Shown: in pieces, positions 36,601-43,007 of the stretch
Position numbering within the stretch: position 1 is the stretch's first letter
Layout of the letters: each line of letters opens with the position of its first letter
Assembly (NCBI RefSeq): GCF_963678635.1
Contig: NC_087063.1
Coordinates: 2,204,073 to 2,268,072 of the forward strand
Source: Symsagittifera roscoffensis
Lineage: Eukaryota; Xenacoelomorpha; Acoela; Convolutidae
DNA length: 64,000 nt
Direction: 5' to 3'
Made by a program: the position numbers and the translations under genes
Notes under the pieces: model-generated
The model's input: the letters and a program-made list of their open reading frames with translations, nothing else
What the model was told of the DNA's origin: nothing
Database searches by the model: none

Positions 36601-39600
36601 ATATTTCCGCTAAACTCCACGTTTCTAGAAGAAAAAGTATTATATTCTTACTACGCCCTGATTGATAAACTTCAGCCTAAAAAATGAAGTTTGGATTTTT
36701 TAAAAAATGGAACATGAGCGAAAAAGTTGGACGGCTGCTTTGCAATTAGCGATTCATAGAACAATTATTATTCTGTTGCTATTGCTAAATTCTTCAAATC
36801 CATGATGATGAAAAATAAAAGTTTAACAACACTGCTCGTATCAAGGCGAGGCCCTGAATGTTCCGACTGCCTCTTAAGGTCTATGGAGCAGTAATAACAT
36901 GGAAAAACTAAGTTTAAAAAATAATTAACAAAAATTGTCCTAAAATTTGAAATTTTTTATGAAAATCATCCCCCACACGCCATTTAAAGTACAAAAGGAT
37001 AGATTTCGCTCCTTGTAACGAATCAATTATGGCAAATAAGATTTTTTCAACCAATTTGGAACAATTTCTAAGACGGATTAACTCTCCGCTCACGTGTTAA
37101 TAGCGCGAAATATATCGCGCGTTAATTGTCCCAAATTGGCCAAAATGGCTATCTTTCAACCCCCGTAACTTTACGAAAAACGATCACAGGTGAAATATCT
37201 TTTCAAATTTGAGCTCAGGAAAACAATACCTTTCGAATGATATTAAAAAAATTCCGTCAAAAATGGCTAGTTAAAAAGTCGAAACTTGTCTGAAGAAAAA
37301 AAACACACCCCGAGCACAAATATTCCGTTACTTTCGTATCGAAAGTCGGAACAACAAGACTGCTCGTATCAGGGCGAAGCCCTGGATGTTCCGACTGCCT
37401 TTTAAGGTTTATAGAGCAGCATAGCATTAAAAAATAAATGAAATAAAACGAAATGAAAATTTTTTTTCTTCTAAAATTTGAAATTTTTTAATAAAAATCA
37501 TCCGCCCCCACGCGCCATATAAAGTACAAAAGGATATATTTTGCTCCTTGTAACATATTTGTCTGAAGAAAAAATCCCACCCCGAGCACAAATATTCCGT
37601 TACTTTCGTATCGAAAGTCGGAACAATAAATCTGATGCTGGAAGCAGTTTAACTCTGAAAGGCTGTAAGTTTCAAAAGAATACTAAAAATATCCGTCCTG
37701 AGACGTAATCCTTGTTCAATTTTAATTTAGAAATTGCTGTTCTTCTATCAGGAAGCCAAGTTTTTAAGGATCTAGATATTGAACCAAATTTGTGTTAGAA
37801 AGTTCTGATGGTCGGTCGGCTTAAAATTTCAAAATGTATGTCCTTAAATAGTATCAGGTTGTCGGCTCTTTAATGGTAGAAGTGAAGCGCCCGGCTCACC
37901 CCCTCCCACTAAATCCTCCACTGTATCAATCTGTAAGCCATTTCTAACGTGCGTCCAATATCAATACAAATCCAAAAATTAGACGAGTAAAAGAGCGTCA
38001 TTTTTTAAGAATAAAAAACCGAAAAAACAAACCGTTCAGTCATGACCATACGTGGTTTCACGTGATCAAACTTCTCCTGGCAACCATCCAGTTTGAGTGA
38101 CTGTCGTACCACATAGTTGTTGGACTTCGTGTAAGGGGAGGGGGAGAAAGTACTTCTGATTGAGAACTCCCTTCCAGGGGACATCTCAGTGAACATGAAA
38201 TCGATTTGGCAGTTGACCTGAAAGTAAAAGCCAGACATCCACAATAATAGCCCATATAAGAAACCCAGAAAACTCATTTTTTGGCGTGTGCAAAAAAAAA
38301 TTATATAAAAATGAAGACAAAATTAACAAAAAAAAACAAAAAAAAAGAAACACGCGAAGCCTAAATTCCTTCGTGTGCAGTAGTCGGAACCAAGTGCGGA
38401 TCCCCAGTCCGCCAACTTTTCAAAATAATTGAAAAAAGTTTCCCTCAGTGAGGTTAAATGGATAAAAGTTGATCATAATCAATTTTCGTGGCAAAAAAAA
38501 ACATTGGCATTTTTATCGATTGTAATTACACTTTGGGACCGCACAACGATTATAATCCATTATAATCCATTATTTTTAGAGAAAAAAAAAATCCATTGAA
38601 AATCCATTATAATGGATTATAATGGATTTTATCTCTACAATTTTTTTGAAAACTTTGCTAGAAATTTGCAGTTTTTTCTGCATAACTCACAGCCTACTCG
38701 GTTTCTAAAGCTACTCACATTTAGCCAAATTTTGCAAAATCATATTTTTGCACCTACCCTCACCACATACGCCCCTCCCCCACACCTACTTGACACGCCC
38801 CTTAAGTTTTTTGGGGGTCGTAAAGGTCTCTAGGGTGTGTGTGTCTGGGGGGGGGGGTTGTTAAAGTGTGTGTGTGTGCAATTTAGGGGGGTAGGGGGGT
38901 ACGCGTAGCTTTTTTTCACGTTTTTATACGGTAAATTTAACTAAGGGGTAAGTGTGGGCAGAGGGGTTGGTAAGGTAAAAATGTAAAAATGGTAAGAGTT
39001 AGCGTGATGTATTTAGGAGGAGGGGTAGACGAAGAGAAAAAGACAAGTAGAAAACAAAACAACTCTTTGCTGTAGACAAATTTAAACCACATTTTAGCAA
39101 TTGCAACGTTCAAGTTTTGAAACTTTGATGATTTCAAGGTTTTGGAAAATTCAGGCTCTTACTCATAAAAAGTTATTATAACCCATTATCATCTATTATC
39201 ATCTATTATAATCCATTTTAATCCTTTATAATCCGTATAAGTCAGAATAAGAATTCGCGTTTTTTTCTGGCAGAGGAAAAGGAAACAAAAAAGATTTTTA
39301 AAAAATCAAAAACGAAATAGGAAAAAGATATTGCAATAACCGAGTTTAGTTCACCGCCAGGAACTTCTTCGAAGGTCAGAGTTTCTGGATCGATTCCGGC
39401 AGATGGAGTACTCCCTCCAGAAGCATCTACCCGTGCAGACAGTTCGAAGGAGCCAGAAGCCTCCTCACTAGCACAGATTACAACTTCCATCACTACTTCA
39501 TCATAGTCGCCTGCAGTACGAGCAAACATTAGTTTTTTTTTCAATTTTATCCTACAACTGTGCGAATAAATTGGTTCAACTTGAGAACGAAACAAGATCA

Positions 39601-42600
39601 TGTAACACTGATGAAAATTTTTTTTGCTCAAAGTTTTTTGCCCTGAATCCAAAAAAATAATAAGTAAAACATAATGGCATTTCAGCAAAACAACAGAAAG
39701 TGCTTTTTTGAGTGACAAATATACTTAAACACCTGTACTTAGAGATCCAAGTCATTCTTTTTTAAATATTTAATTTTGAAAGTACCTTGCAAAAGCAAAG
39801 TTCGAAGAAAAAGACACGTTTAATTGAATCGAACGAGTAGCTGTTGTTTTCGCTCAAATTCCACAGTCAGCCGATTTGACCGTGTTGTTCTCAGACAACA
39901 CCTCAATCAGACAAGAGTAAATTTTTGGAACAAATTATGGGCCTGTGTCAAGTCTGAGAGAACGTCATTACACCAAATAGTCCGTTTTCAAACATCTCCG
40001 AAAAAATAAATCCAAAATTTATTTTAAAAAATATAAACATACTTGCTGAATTCTTCTTGGTCAAGACACCAAAATCGACCTCAAATTTTGTCTTGCATTT
40101 TGTAGTATTGTAGGGTGGGTAGAATTTGGAAGTATAAAGCGGGAACCCGTCATCCCCACAGCCGATGAAGGCGACGTCCATGTGAACGGGTCTGAACTGA
40201 CAGATGCAGAAATTGTTCCCATCGGGGTTCAAAATTTCGACTTCCGGTCGGAACCCAACCGAGTTGAAGGGATCTCTGATTGTCAAGTATGTTGATTGGG
40301 AACCACCCCTGACATAAGTTGGGAATGTGAAGCTCTTTTCAAAAGAGAGTTGTCGAGTTGTTGCGCCAATGTTTTCCTGAAAAAAACTCAAATTATTCAA
40401 AATAACTCAAAAATAACGTATCTATAAGCTCAGATAGATAGATTTGCATGAAAACAAAAATTAAGCTTCCTGGCATCATGCTTGGGTTGACACGAGAAAA
40501 AAAAAAACATTTTATTCTTTCAACATTAATTATTTTGAGCTGGGCAAGCAGGGAAAAAAAACGATTTTATAATCTACTTTATCAGAAACCTCTAGAAATG
40601 CACCTGATGTTATAATAATTAAAGCAAACTAAGTTTTTTTTTGTCGATGAATAGTTCATTTCGTTTTCAATACTGAGTTATTCTCTCTTCGAAGCCAGGT
40701 CAGGATCGATAAAATGTACGCAAAAAAACTCAGATTGGGTTGATTTTTTTGGTGCACAAAATTATTTTTTAAATTAAGCCAGAAGAACTCAAAATTTTCA
40801 AAAATTTATTGCGCTGGTAGCAATGCTTAAAAAAATCTTAAAAAAATTAACTTTAAGCTCAATTTTTGACCAATATCTAAATGTGATCAAATTCAGATTT
40901 TTATATTGTGAGATGTACAGCTGCGGAAAAGTAGCGCAGCAAAAACAGTTCGAATTCCAAAAGGCGATCTATGAATCATCTGATTGAACAAACCGGCTTG
41001 GGTCCCAGTACGAATCGAATGTCGCTGACCCAGATGTTCTGTGATTGGTTGAATTCCACGCCGACTCCCATCCAATAGGCTTCGTTTTCCACGTATTGGG
41101 AGTTGTCAGCAACGATCATCTCAAAGTTGAAAACAATCTTCTGACCTTGCGTTGCGCTCACAGAACTTCCAAAGTCAAATACGTATGAGTCAAACTAAAA
41201 AAGATCCGAAAACGTTTTTTCAAGAGACAATCAAGCATTTTAACTATTATTTATTGTCAAAAACAAATTTGTCGTGAGGCTCATAGCTTCTCAGACCTCA
41301 GGACAGGAGAAGATCTTGTCAATAAGATTTTCTTTCAGTTAATTTTTTTTGCAAATTTTTTGGCATAGGATCGTGGTTTCAACTTTAGAAAACAAAAGAA
41401 ATCAGCTTTATAGCTTAGCGTATCGAGGACCACCCCCTAAAATAATAGGAATGAACTATAGGGCAGTGGGTTCTTTTTTCAACCTTTTTTGACTACATCG
41501 CACTGAATGCTAGTAGGGTTCAAAAGTAATGCAGTACATTAAAGTTCTTCTGTCGAGATTCACAATCTTGAGAAATACTGGTCTCAACTTTTCTGTTTTT
41601 CAGACCAAGTTTGACAAGAGTCTGAACTCCTCAATTCAGTAACCTGAGATTTTTTAGTTAGTTGCAGCTATTTATTTTTCTTATATCATTTTAAAGACCT
41701 TATCATTTACGCATTATCAAAAAAAAACACAAATTTAAACGAAGAAAAAAAGTGTTCTCCTTGTTAAAAGATAAATAGCAAATTAGTCAGCTCAGTTGAA
41801 AAGTCACAATCTTATATTTATCTTGGAAGAAAAAATCCTTGTCTTGTAACATTCTCAGAGCCTAAGTTTGTAATATGTAAAAATCTTCAAAGAGAGTTCT
41901 AAGATAGCGACTTCTGATAAACCCGCGAATATTAACGTGTTTTTTTTTAAGTTGGAAACAAATTAATTTATTAATTAGCCGACCATTTTGTCCTGGTATG
42001 TTGGGTCATAAGTAGTGCCCCATAGTCTGGGCAGGGCTGAAATGTCTGCATCAACAGTGGGTTCTCCGCAGAAAAGGAGACTGCTGAATCCGTTGTAGGA
42101 AGCCGACATCTCAACTAGCAGAACATCGTCTACGATATCATCCTCATGTGCAGTTAGTGTGAATCGGAAGGATATTTTATCGCCTATTGTTATAGTGTGA
42201 TCGGTATCATCATTGAACGGTAAGAGGACTTCGAAGGAGTTCTGGTCCAAACTCCACTTGTTGTAGGTCACACCGGATCCTCCTATAATGTCAAAATACC
42301 CGGTGGCCTGGCCAACAACATCTTGAAAATGTACACCGAAATTTTGCAATTGGTATTTTTTCGGTCAAAAATGTCGAAACAAGACCGTCGATACGTGAGC
42401 ATCTCGACCCGGGGGTAGTGCGAGGGGGTAGTATGAACTCATCGGTTGATTCAAAGCCACAAGTAGAGTCCATTCGTATCTTATTCTGATTGATGGGGGC
42501 AGACAGTCTTTATATATTAGGTACACTTTTAGGCCATATACTTCATTCATTCAGATATATACTTAAGCTGGGGATCTTTGAGCTGGATGCTTATTTTCAT

Positions 42601-43007
42601 TCTCGTTAATTGCTTCTCAAAAAAAAACAGGTAAATTTCAATAGATTTGGCTCTATAATATGATTGGTATAATCGCAACCCCCACCCCGTCAAAAAGTTC
42701 CCGCGCACGCCATCGGGTATGCCGCGCGTAAAATAATTTATGCTCTAAGCGCCTACCATTCATTAATCATGCGATAAAACCTCATGAAAAGTCGAAAAAT
42801 CTGTCAAGAGAAATCTGAGAAAAAGTCTTGAGAAATTAATAAGAGCAGAAAAATTTTACATTAGAAATTTTCTGGAATAGAAAAAGTTTTTTTCTACTAT
42901 TAAATAATAGCAACAACACTTTTCAACGCAAGAAACCACAAACCTGTCTGCGAATTCTGTGAAATCAAAATCGAGACAACCAACAAAGTTCCTGTCTTCA
43001 TTTCCAT
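9445..43007 (-). CDS. 26-exon gene for a secreted repeat protein with a C-terminal F5/8 type C (discoidin) domain
   Basis: Assembled by eye from splice sites: 26 exons, 4,791 coding bases including the stop, about 1,596 residues, every donor phase matching the next acceptor. Order: signal peptide (residues 1-20); seven or eight repeats with FG/LG motifs near residues 142, 303, 482, 640, 821, 986 and 1183 (spacing 158-197); a partial last repeat (about 1190-1415); an F5/8 type C domain (about 1419-1581); stop TAG. Repeat cores read as alternating hydrophobic strands after F/L-G and recall DUF11-like beta-sandwich repeats, but only weakly. Discoidin domains bind carbohydrate, phospholipid or collagen, so a matrix or surface-coat role is inferred, not shown. 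No transmembrane segment is seen in the 26-exon model. Introns hold many transposon copies. Alternative: two adjacent genes split between exons 5 and 6. Confidence 0.72.
10074..10137 (-). CDS. Exon 25: Y-S-N-D...W core of F5/8 type C domain
   Basis: 64 bases: YSNDAEGKIWTDYEELN, an unmistakable discoidin signature (Y-S-x-D-G-x-x-W-x-x-Y). Phase 2 in. The donor is GAG|gcaaga, a GC-AG site; phase 0 fits exon 26. Confidence 0.8.
10308..10387 (-). CDS. Exon 24: second part of F5/8 type C domain
   Basis: 26 codons plus two bases: strand VEEILLSRIYVNLN then VHTFKIR. In the family this region holds the strand before the Y-S-x-D-G segment. The acceptor is a tandem site (agcag), so a three-base shorter form is possible. 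Donor ATAAG|gtagaa. Confidence 0.75.
10388..12862. other. Intron 23, nothing identified
   Basis: A 2.5-kb intron within the discoidin domain. Long A and T runs, no member of the repeat families described elsewhere, no open exon with matching phase. Confidence 0.5.
12863..13044 (-). CDS. Exon 23: start of F5/8 type C domain
   Basis: Two bases plus 60 codons. Begins EATCSG; that Cys would be the first of the disulfide pair closing the domain. Then come CQLSASTYLNP and SDRGYKSNNW, matching the family pattern of I/L-x-A-S-S followed by a G-W segment. Acceptor ttcgtcag; donor AAG|gtgaaa. Confidence 0.8.
13045..13714. other. Intron 22 with poly-C tract
   Basis: Contains a tandem duplication of GATATGGTTCCACTCTTT near 13,212 and a C run of about 15 at 13,560. 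Nothing else recognised. Confidence 0.4.
13715..13899 (-). CDS. Exon 22: end of the repeat region
   Basis: One base plus 61 codons plus one base. Strands FNVTFKFAEN, SARIYLTALPF and IQLIVQ. It closes the repeat region just before the discoidin domain. Acceptor attttccag, donor CAAG|gtagat. Confidence 0.8.
14479..14691 (-). CDS. Exon 21: first half of the last repeat
   Basis: 71 codons equivalent, phase 2 both sides. Encodes GIYQVDLFHDCDSS, FKVVVHLPSY and a conserved-looking HSIEFWFRSIEKTEF. Acceptor ttataacag, donor TGAG|gtaaaa. Confidence 0.79.
14991..15270 (-). CDS. Exon 20: core of repeat 7
   Basis: Two bases plus 92 codons plus two bases. Strands ARLAFHS, NSILIAIDFELN, TLIVSVLAVYHG and YPVVLMDLTSYFLV with an acidic EDVDDDAT loop. 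Acceptor tttctttgtag, donor CAGG|gtaaga. Confidence 0.8.
15668..15946 (-). CDS. Exon 19: repeat 7 with LG motif
   Basis: Two bases plus 92 codons plus one base. Starts FLDDFMTDEIQVVIEPEYSW, includes a Gly-rich turn and ends AYLNLGVISHI, the seventh motif. Acceptor ttttttttag; donor ATCC|gtaagt, full consensus. Confidence 0.8.
16033..16078 (-). mobile_element. Helentron-like 3' terminus, type 2
   Basis: On the minus strand: TCGGAACATTC, hairpin CTGTGATACTTGCACAG, then a tail ending near TTCTCG. Three more such ends lie at 23.8, 24.1 and 25.4 kb. The body is not delimited. Confidence 0.5.
16409..16740 (-). mobile_element. tRNA-derived SINE
   Basis: Minus strand starts GGAGGCACTTAGCACAGTGG (A box TTAGCACAGTGG at 16,718-16,729) and has a B-box-like GTGTATTCGATCC at 16,676-16,688, about 30 bases apart, as in tRNA promoters. 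A body of about 240 bases and an A-rich 3' end follow. It sits in intron 18. Confidence 0.7.
17870..17975 (-). mobile_element. Fragment of SINE body next to exon 18
   Basis: On the minus strand TCTAGACGCAAAACAAAACA onward matches the SINE body at 16.4-16.7 kb at roughly 70% by eye. It starts about 17 bases past the exon 18 donor. Confidence 0.5.
17992..18121 (-). CDS. Exon 18: linker before repeat 7
   Basis: 43 codons plus one base, phase 0 in (acceptor taatttcag), phase 1 out at TTAGAGG|gtaatt. The encoded stretch (VVPGKEISTQMHKEKDGR) is basic and polar, less strand-like than other exons. The phase-1 junction to exon 19 gives ILEVFLDDF. A decayed SINE body begins a few bases past its donor. 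Confidence 0.7.
18842..19211. repeat. 184-base tandem duplication
   Basis: Bases 18,842-19,027 and 19,026-19,211 appear identical, with a two-base overlap (AC). It copies the end of exon 17 and about 120 bases of intron. Confidence 0.9.
18968..19027 (-). pseudogene. Duplicated 3' fragment of exon 17
   Basis: Exact copy of the last 60 coding bases of exon 17 with its donor, produced by the 184-base tandem duplication. It has no acceptor, so it is expected to be spliced out with the intron. Confidence 0.8.
19152..19289 (-). CDS. Exon 17: core of repeat 6
   Basis: 46 codons, phase 0 both sides (acceptor gtattttcag, donor CAC|gtcaat). Strands ILFSSVVAVDEY and GLELTIVVHDEVEN, then an NQS sequon. 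Its last 60 bases and donor are exactly repeated 184 bases downstream by a recent tandem duplication. Confidence 0.75.
19574..19990 (+). mobile_element. CAGGGGCGG family copy
   Basis: Starts CAGGGGCAGATCTAAGAC, ends CTAGATCCGCCC; contains GGTCGATCAAATTGATTTT and GCCGCCAAAGGCGCC. Lies in intron 16. Confidence 0.75.
20710..20824 (-). CDS. Exon 16: repeat 6 with FG motif
   Basis: One base plus 38 codons, phase 2 in, phase 0 out (CAG|gtgatt). Contains EIYADFGMISNLNINQNDIV, one of the best FG motifs, with a Cys just upstream. Acceptor ttgtttcag. Confidence 0.77.
21805..22043 (-). CDS. Exon 15: first half of repeat 6
   Basis: 79 codons plus two bases, phase 0 in (acceptor ggttttag). Begins PTITTEFQNEPMLIPQSGAS, then strands VAFNVYF, WRLELGLKSVVV. 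The first donor that avoids the following stop is CTGA|gtgagg in phase 2, which restores the frame with exon 16. Confidence 0.77.
22280..22377 (-). CDS. Possible optional exon between exons 14 and 15
   Basis: Open from acceptor gatgcttacag to donor GAT|gtatgt, phase 1 in and phase 0 out. It fits only if exon 14 uses its alternative donor. The encoded 32 residues are Lys/Glu-rich (ENASLKKENQKKF) and show no repeat pattern, so it may be chance in AT-rich DNA. Confidence 0.25.
23767..23810 (+). mobile_element. Helentron-like 3' terminus, type 2
   Basis: GTCGGAGCATTC, hairpin CTGTGCTACTTGCACAG, tail AAACCGGCTATTCTTG. The layout matches the 530-bp family's end, with another stem. Confidence 0.55.
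24053..24101 (+). mobile_element. Helentron-like 3' terminus, type 2, degenerate
   Basis: GGACGGATCATT, then TGCTACTTGCACGCACAG and tail TAACTGGCTATCCTTG. It lies about 290 bases after the previous end in the same orientation. Confidence 0.45.
25371..25415 (-). mobile_element. Helentron-like 3' terminus, type 2
   Basis: Minus strand: GGTCGGAACATTC, CTGTGCTACTTGCGCAG hairpin, tail CAACCGGTTATCTTTG. Confidence 0.55.
26222..26266 (+). mobile_element. Isolated 3' end of the 530-bp family
   Basis: CAGTCGGAACATTCATGATT then a degraded hairpin and TACTAGCAGTCTTA. No body upstream. Confidence 0.5.
26406..26932 (-). mobile_element. 530-bp Helentron/HINE-like element, degenerate, with doubled 5' end
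   Basis: Full-length minus copy. The 5' terminal segment (hairpin around the ATA or GTA loop, CGAAAGT) occurs twice, at about 26,845-26,876 and 26,898-26,932. Central CG-rich palindrome eroded. Confidence 0.7.
27031..27233 (-). CDS. Exon 14: core of repeat 5
   Basis: Two bases plus 67 codons. DDEIEVIVQIRV is the strand after the LG motif; two NxS/T sequons and two cysteines follow; the exon ends PPYDPTYETALAD at donor GAT|gttagt (phase 0). A second donor seven bases on (GTTA|gtatag, phase 1) would fit the optional exon at 22,280-22,377. Confidence 0.77.
27339..27719 (+). mobile_element. CAGGGGCGG family copy
   Basis: Left end CAGTGAATCGGATCTAGG, right end AAATCCGCCCCTG; internal GGCGCGGAAGGCGCC. 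Intron 13. Confidence 0.7.
27847..28323 (+). mobile_element. CAGGGGCGG family copy with imperfect 8-bp target duplication
   Basis: From CGGGGCGGATTAGG to CCGCCCCTG. Flanks TTTACACT and TATACACA agree at 6 of 8 bases, as expected for an old hAT insertion. Contains a C run near 28,220. Confidence 0.65.
28479..28512 (-). CDS. Exon 13: 34-base microexon carrying an LG motif
   Basis: 11 codons plus one base: HLKYAWAAANL then G. Acceptor tttttcag and donor CTCG|gtaagt are both strong, and phases 0 in and 1 out match exons 12 and 14. Without it, exons 12 and 14 would be out of frame. The junction yields ANLG-SFKNESR, the fifth motif. Confidence 0.76.
28716..28985 (-). CDS. Exon 12: first half of repeat 5
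   Basis: 90 codons, phase 0 both sides (acceptor gtctttag, donor GAC|gtatgt). Strands LAWRVTLYLGHYEQFNRLLL and YLQIESVEI can be seen. It follows a 4.7-kb intron full of mobile elements, the second longest in the gene. Confidence 0.78.
29151..29446 (+). mobile_element. CAGGGGCGG family copy, internally shortened
   Basis: From CGGGGGCGGATCTAGG to TAATCCGCCCCTG, lacking part of the left half. Flanks CCTCTGTA and TATCTGTA agree at 6 of 8. Confidence 0.7.
29509..29733 (-). mobile_element. CAGGGGCGG family, partial minus copy
   Basis: Contains the GCGCGCGCCGAAAAAAC and TTTGGTCGAC landmarks in reverse order; the G-rich end is missing. Confidence 0.55.
30091..30613 (+). mobile_element. 530-bp Helentron/HINE-like element, tandem copy 1
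   Basis: 5' end TTGTTCCGACTTTCGATACG (hairpin ACTTTCG-ATA-CGAAAGT); centre with TTAACGCGCGATATA and a GCGCTATTAACGCG partner; 3' AGTCGGAACATTC, hairpin and tail GATACGAGCAGTCTTG. Directly followed by copy 2. Confidence 0.8.
30614..31146 (+). mobile_element. 530-bp Helentron/HINE-like element, tandem copy 2
   Basis: Head-to-tail with copy 1, sharing TT at the junction. 3' hairpin CAGGGCTTTGCCCTG intact. No ORF of any use. Confidence 0.8.
31775..32595. mobile_element. TIR-bounded non-autonomous element, about 820 bp
   Basis: Left CACGGGTTGACC and right GGTCAACCCGGG are inverted repeats (11 of 12). Just inside both ends are CATACAATTTC/AAATTGTATG-type words in inverse orientation. No transposase. 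Confidence 0.6.
32596..33664. other. Rest of intron 11
   Basis: A block at 32,600-32,870 of higher GC has a direct repeat of TTCCGAGCTCTGTTTTT and an inverted GTGAGCG/CGCTCGCC pair near 32,821-32,851. It may be another small element. Remainder AT-rich and unassigned. Confidence 0.4.
33665..33837 (-). CDS. Exon 11: end of repeat 4 core
   Basis: Two bases plus 57 codons, phase 1 in and phase 0 out at the textbook donor TTG|gtgagt. Encodes WSHEVTVNLADGVQLLWY followed by YPQFDPDL at the exon end; exon 14 ends with a similar YDPTY, so the boundary recurs between repeats. Confidence 0.78.
34265..34523 (-). CDS. Exon 10: repeat 4 with LG motif
   Basis: 86 codons plus one base. Contains the motif as VSVSLNLGHMEYIRVSSDD, preceded by NPHYDIG, which corresponds to the Y-x-P-x-Y segment of other repeats. 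Phase 0 in (acceptor ttctcgtag), phase 1 out (donor gtagga). Confidence 0.77.
34724..34785. repeat. Short tandem repeat, about 17-base unit
   Basis: Four copies of AAAATTTACCCAAAGT-like sequence in intron 9. Confidence 0.75.
35015..35170 (-). CDS. Exon 9: start of repeat 4
   Basis: 52 codons, phase 0 both sides, acceptor ttttttccag and donor TCG|gtgaga, both strong. Begins TCPDLSADDVVIAGIA and contains two cysteines. Higher in GC than the surrounding intron, as are the other exons of this gene. Confidence 0.78.
35793..35888 (-). CDS. Exon 8: short exon with probable GC donor
   Basis: 32 codons, phase 0 both sides. After acceptor ttttccag it reads VISSEVFLVLPGG, a strand continuing from exon 7, then a polar C-terminus rich in Gln. 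No GT donor in a suitable phase has good consensus; GAT|gcaagt matches the GC-AG class and gives phase 0. An alternative is AGT|gtcatt two codons later, also phase 0. Confidence 0.6.
36441..36624 (-). CDS. Exon 7: repeat 3 with FG motif
   Basis: One base plus 61 codons, phase 2 in (CG|A gives Arg across the junction) and phase 0 out at ATG|gtaatt. Acidic and aromatic-rich; it contains DFIGTFGFSAGDC, the third FG position. Acceptor ttcttctag. Confidence 0.76.
36826..37353 (-). mobile_element. 530-bp Helentron/HINE-like element, tandem copy A
   Basis: Full-length minus copy with a good central palindrome (GCGCGAAATATATCGCGCG). Tandem with copy B; together the second head-to-tail pair in the window. 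Confidence 0.8.
37354..37626 (-). mobile_element. 530-bp family, copy B with internal deletion
   Basis: Both ends are intact but about 250 central bases, including the CG-rich palindrome, are missing. Confidence 0.75.
38033..38217 (-). CDS. Exon 6: start of repeat 3
   Basis: 61 codons plus two bases. Acceptor cttttactttcag is excellent and phase 0 fits exon 5. It encodes CQIDFMFTEM, then a serine-rich segment and one more cysteine, resembling the first half of repeat 2. The same frame continues upstream of the acceptor to an ATG at 38,277, adding about 20 hydrophobic residues that read as a signal peptide (LGFLYGLLLWMSGFYF). A TATATAA lies about 25 bases before that ATG. So this may be either an internal exon or the first exon of a separate gene. 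Confidence 0.72.
38278..38504. promoter_or_regulatory. Possible alternative promoter upstream of 38,277
   Basis: Minus-strand TATATAA at about 38,302-38,308 lies some 25 bases before an ATG that begins a signal-peptide-like frame joined to exon 6. Equally likely to be plain AT-rich intron. Confidence 0.2.
38505..39240. repeat. AT-palindrome element with G-rich core, copy 2
   Basis: Left AT part (38,545-38,640) with CCATTATAATGGATTATAAT; core (38,760-38,960) with GTGTGTGTGTCTGGGGGGGG and further G runs; right AT part (39,170-39,238) with repeated ATAATCCATT/ATCATCTATT words. In intron 5. Confidence 0.55.
39341..39510 (-). CDS. Exon 5: core of repeat 2
   Basis: Two bases plus 56 codons. Starts DYDEVVMEVVICASEEASGS, a beta-strand core directly after the FG motif, and continues into an acidic, serine/glycine-rich loop. 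The donor (TCG|gttatt, phase 0) is weak. If it is not used, the frame runs on into a hydrophobic stretch followed by RKKR and a stop near 39,242, which could be a membrane anchor of a shorter protein. I favour splicing to exon 6 because the repeat spacing is kept. Confidence 0.66.
40043..40376 (-). CDS. Exon 4: repeat 2, cysteine-containing, ending in FG motif
   Basis: 111 codons plus one base, phase 0 in and phase 1 out (donor gtatgt). Acceptor ttttttcag. It contains four to five cysteines, one NTT glycosylation sequon, and ends with the second FG motif (KFEVDFGVLTKKN). The stretch YPPYNTT-KCKTKFEVDFG lines up with YDPTYQDKMFDSYVFDFG across exons 2-3, placing both in the same repeat position. 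Confidence 0.78.
40994..41194 (-). CDS. Exon 3: first FG motif and core of repeat 1
   Basis: 67 codons, phase 0 on both sides, after a clean polypyrimidine acceptor (tttttttag). It opens with FDSYVFDFGSSVS, the clearest FG motif, followed by strands (KIVFNFEMIV, YWMGVGVEF, WVSDIRFVL). This order, F-G then a small-residue turn then E/Q-rich strand, recurs six more times downstream. Donor CCG|gtttgt. Confidence 0.76.
41984..42321 (-). CDS. Exon 2: N-terminal part of repeat 1
   Basis: 112 codons, starting phase 1 after acceptor tttcaag and ending phase 0. It encodes alternating hydrophobic strands (GYFDII, FEVLLPF, ISFRFTL, VLLVEMS) and ends in YDPTY, a motif seen again at the end of exon 14 and, degenerate, in exons 4 and 11. 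The donor ATG|gtcggc is poor, but the frame meets a stop two codons later and phase 0 fits exon 3 exactly. The strand pattern supports a beta-sandwich domain. Confidence 0.72.
42944..43007 (-). CDS. Exon 1: start codon and signal peptide
   Basis: Two in-frame ATGs occur, at 43,007 and 43,001; either gives a short signal peptide with hydrophobic core TLLVVSILI. The exon ends one base into a codon at donor CAG|gtttgt. Joined to exon 2 the mature protein would begin near residue 20, right after the last glutamines, as expected for a secreted protein. No TATA box or upstream exon was recognised. I prefer the upstream ATG only because it is first. Confidence 0.62.

Noticed and set aside
42291-42550. 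Minus-strand frames between exons 1 and 2
   Set aside because: Their phase does not fit exon 1 with any good acceptor, and they overlap exon 2 in another frame.
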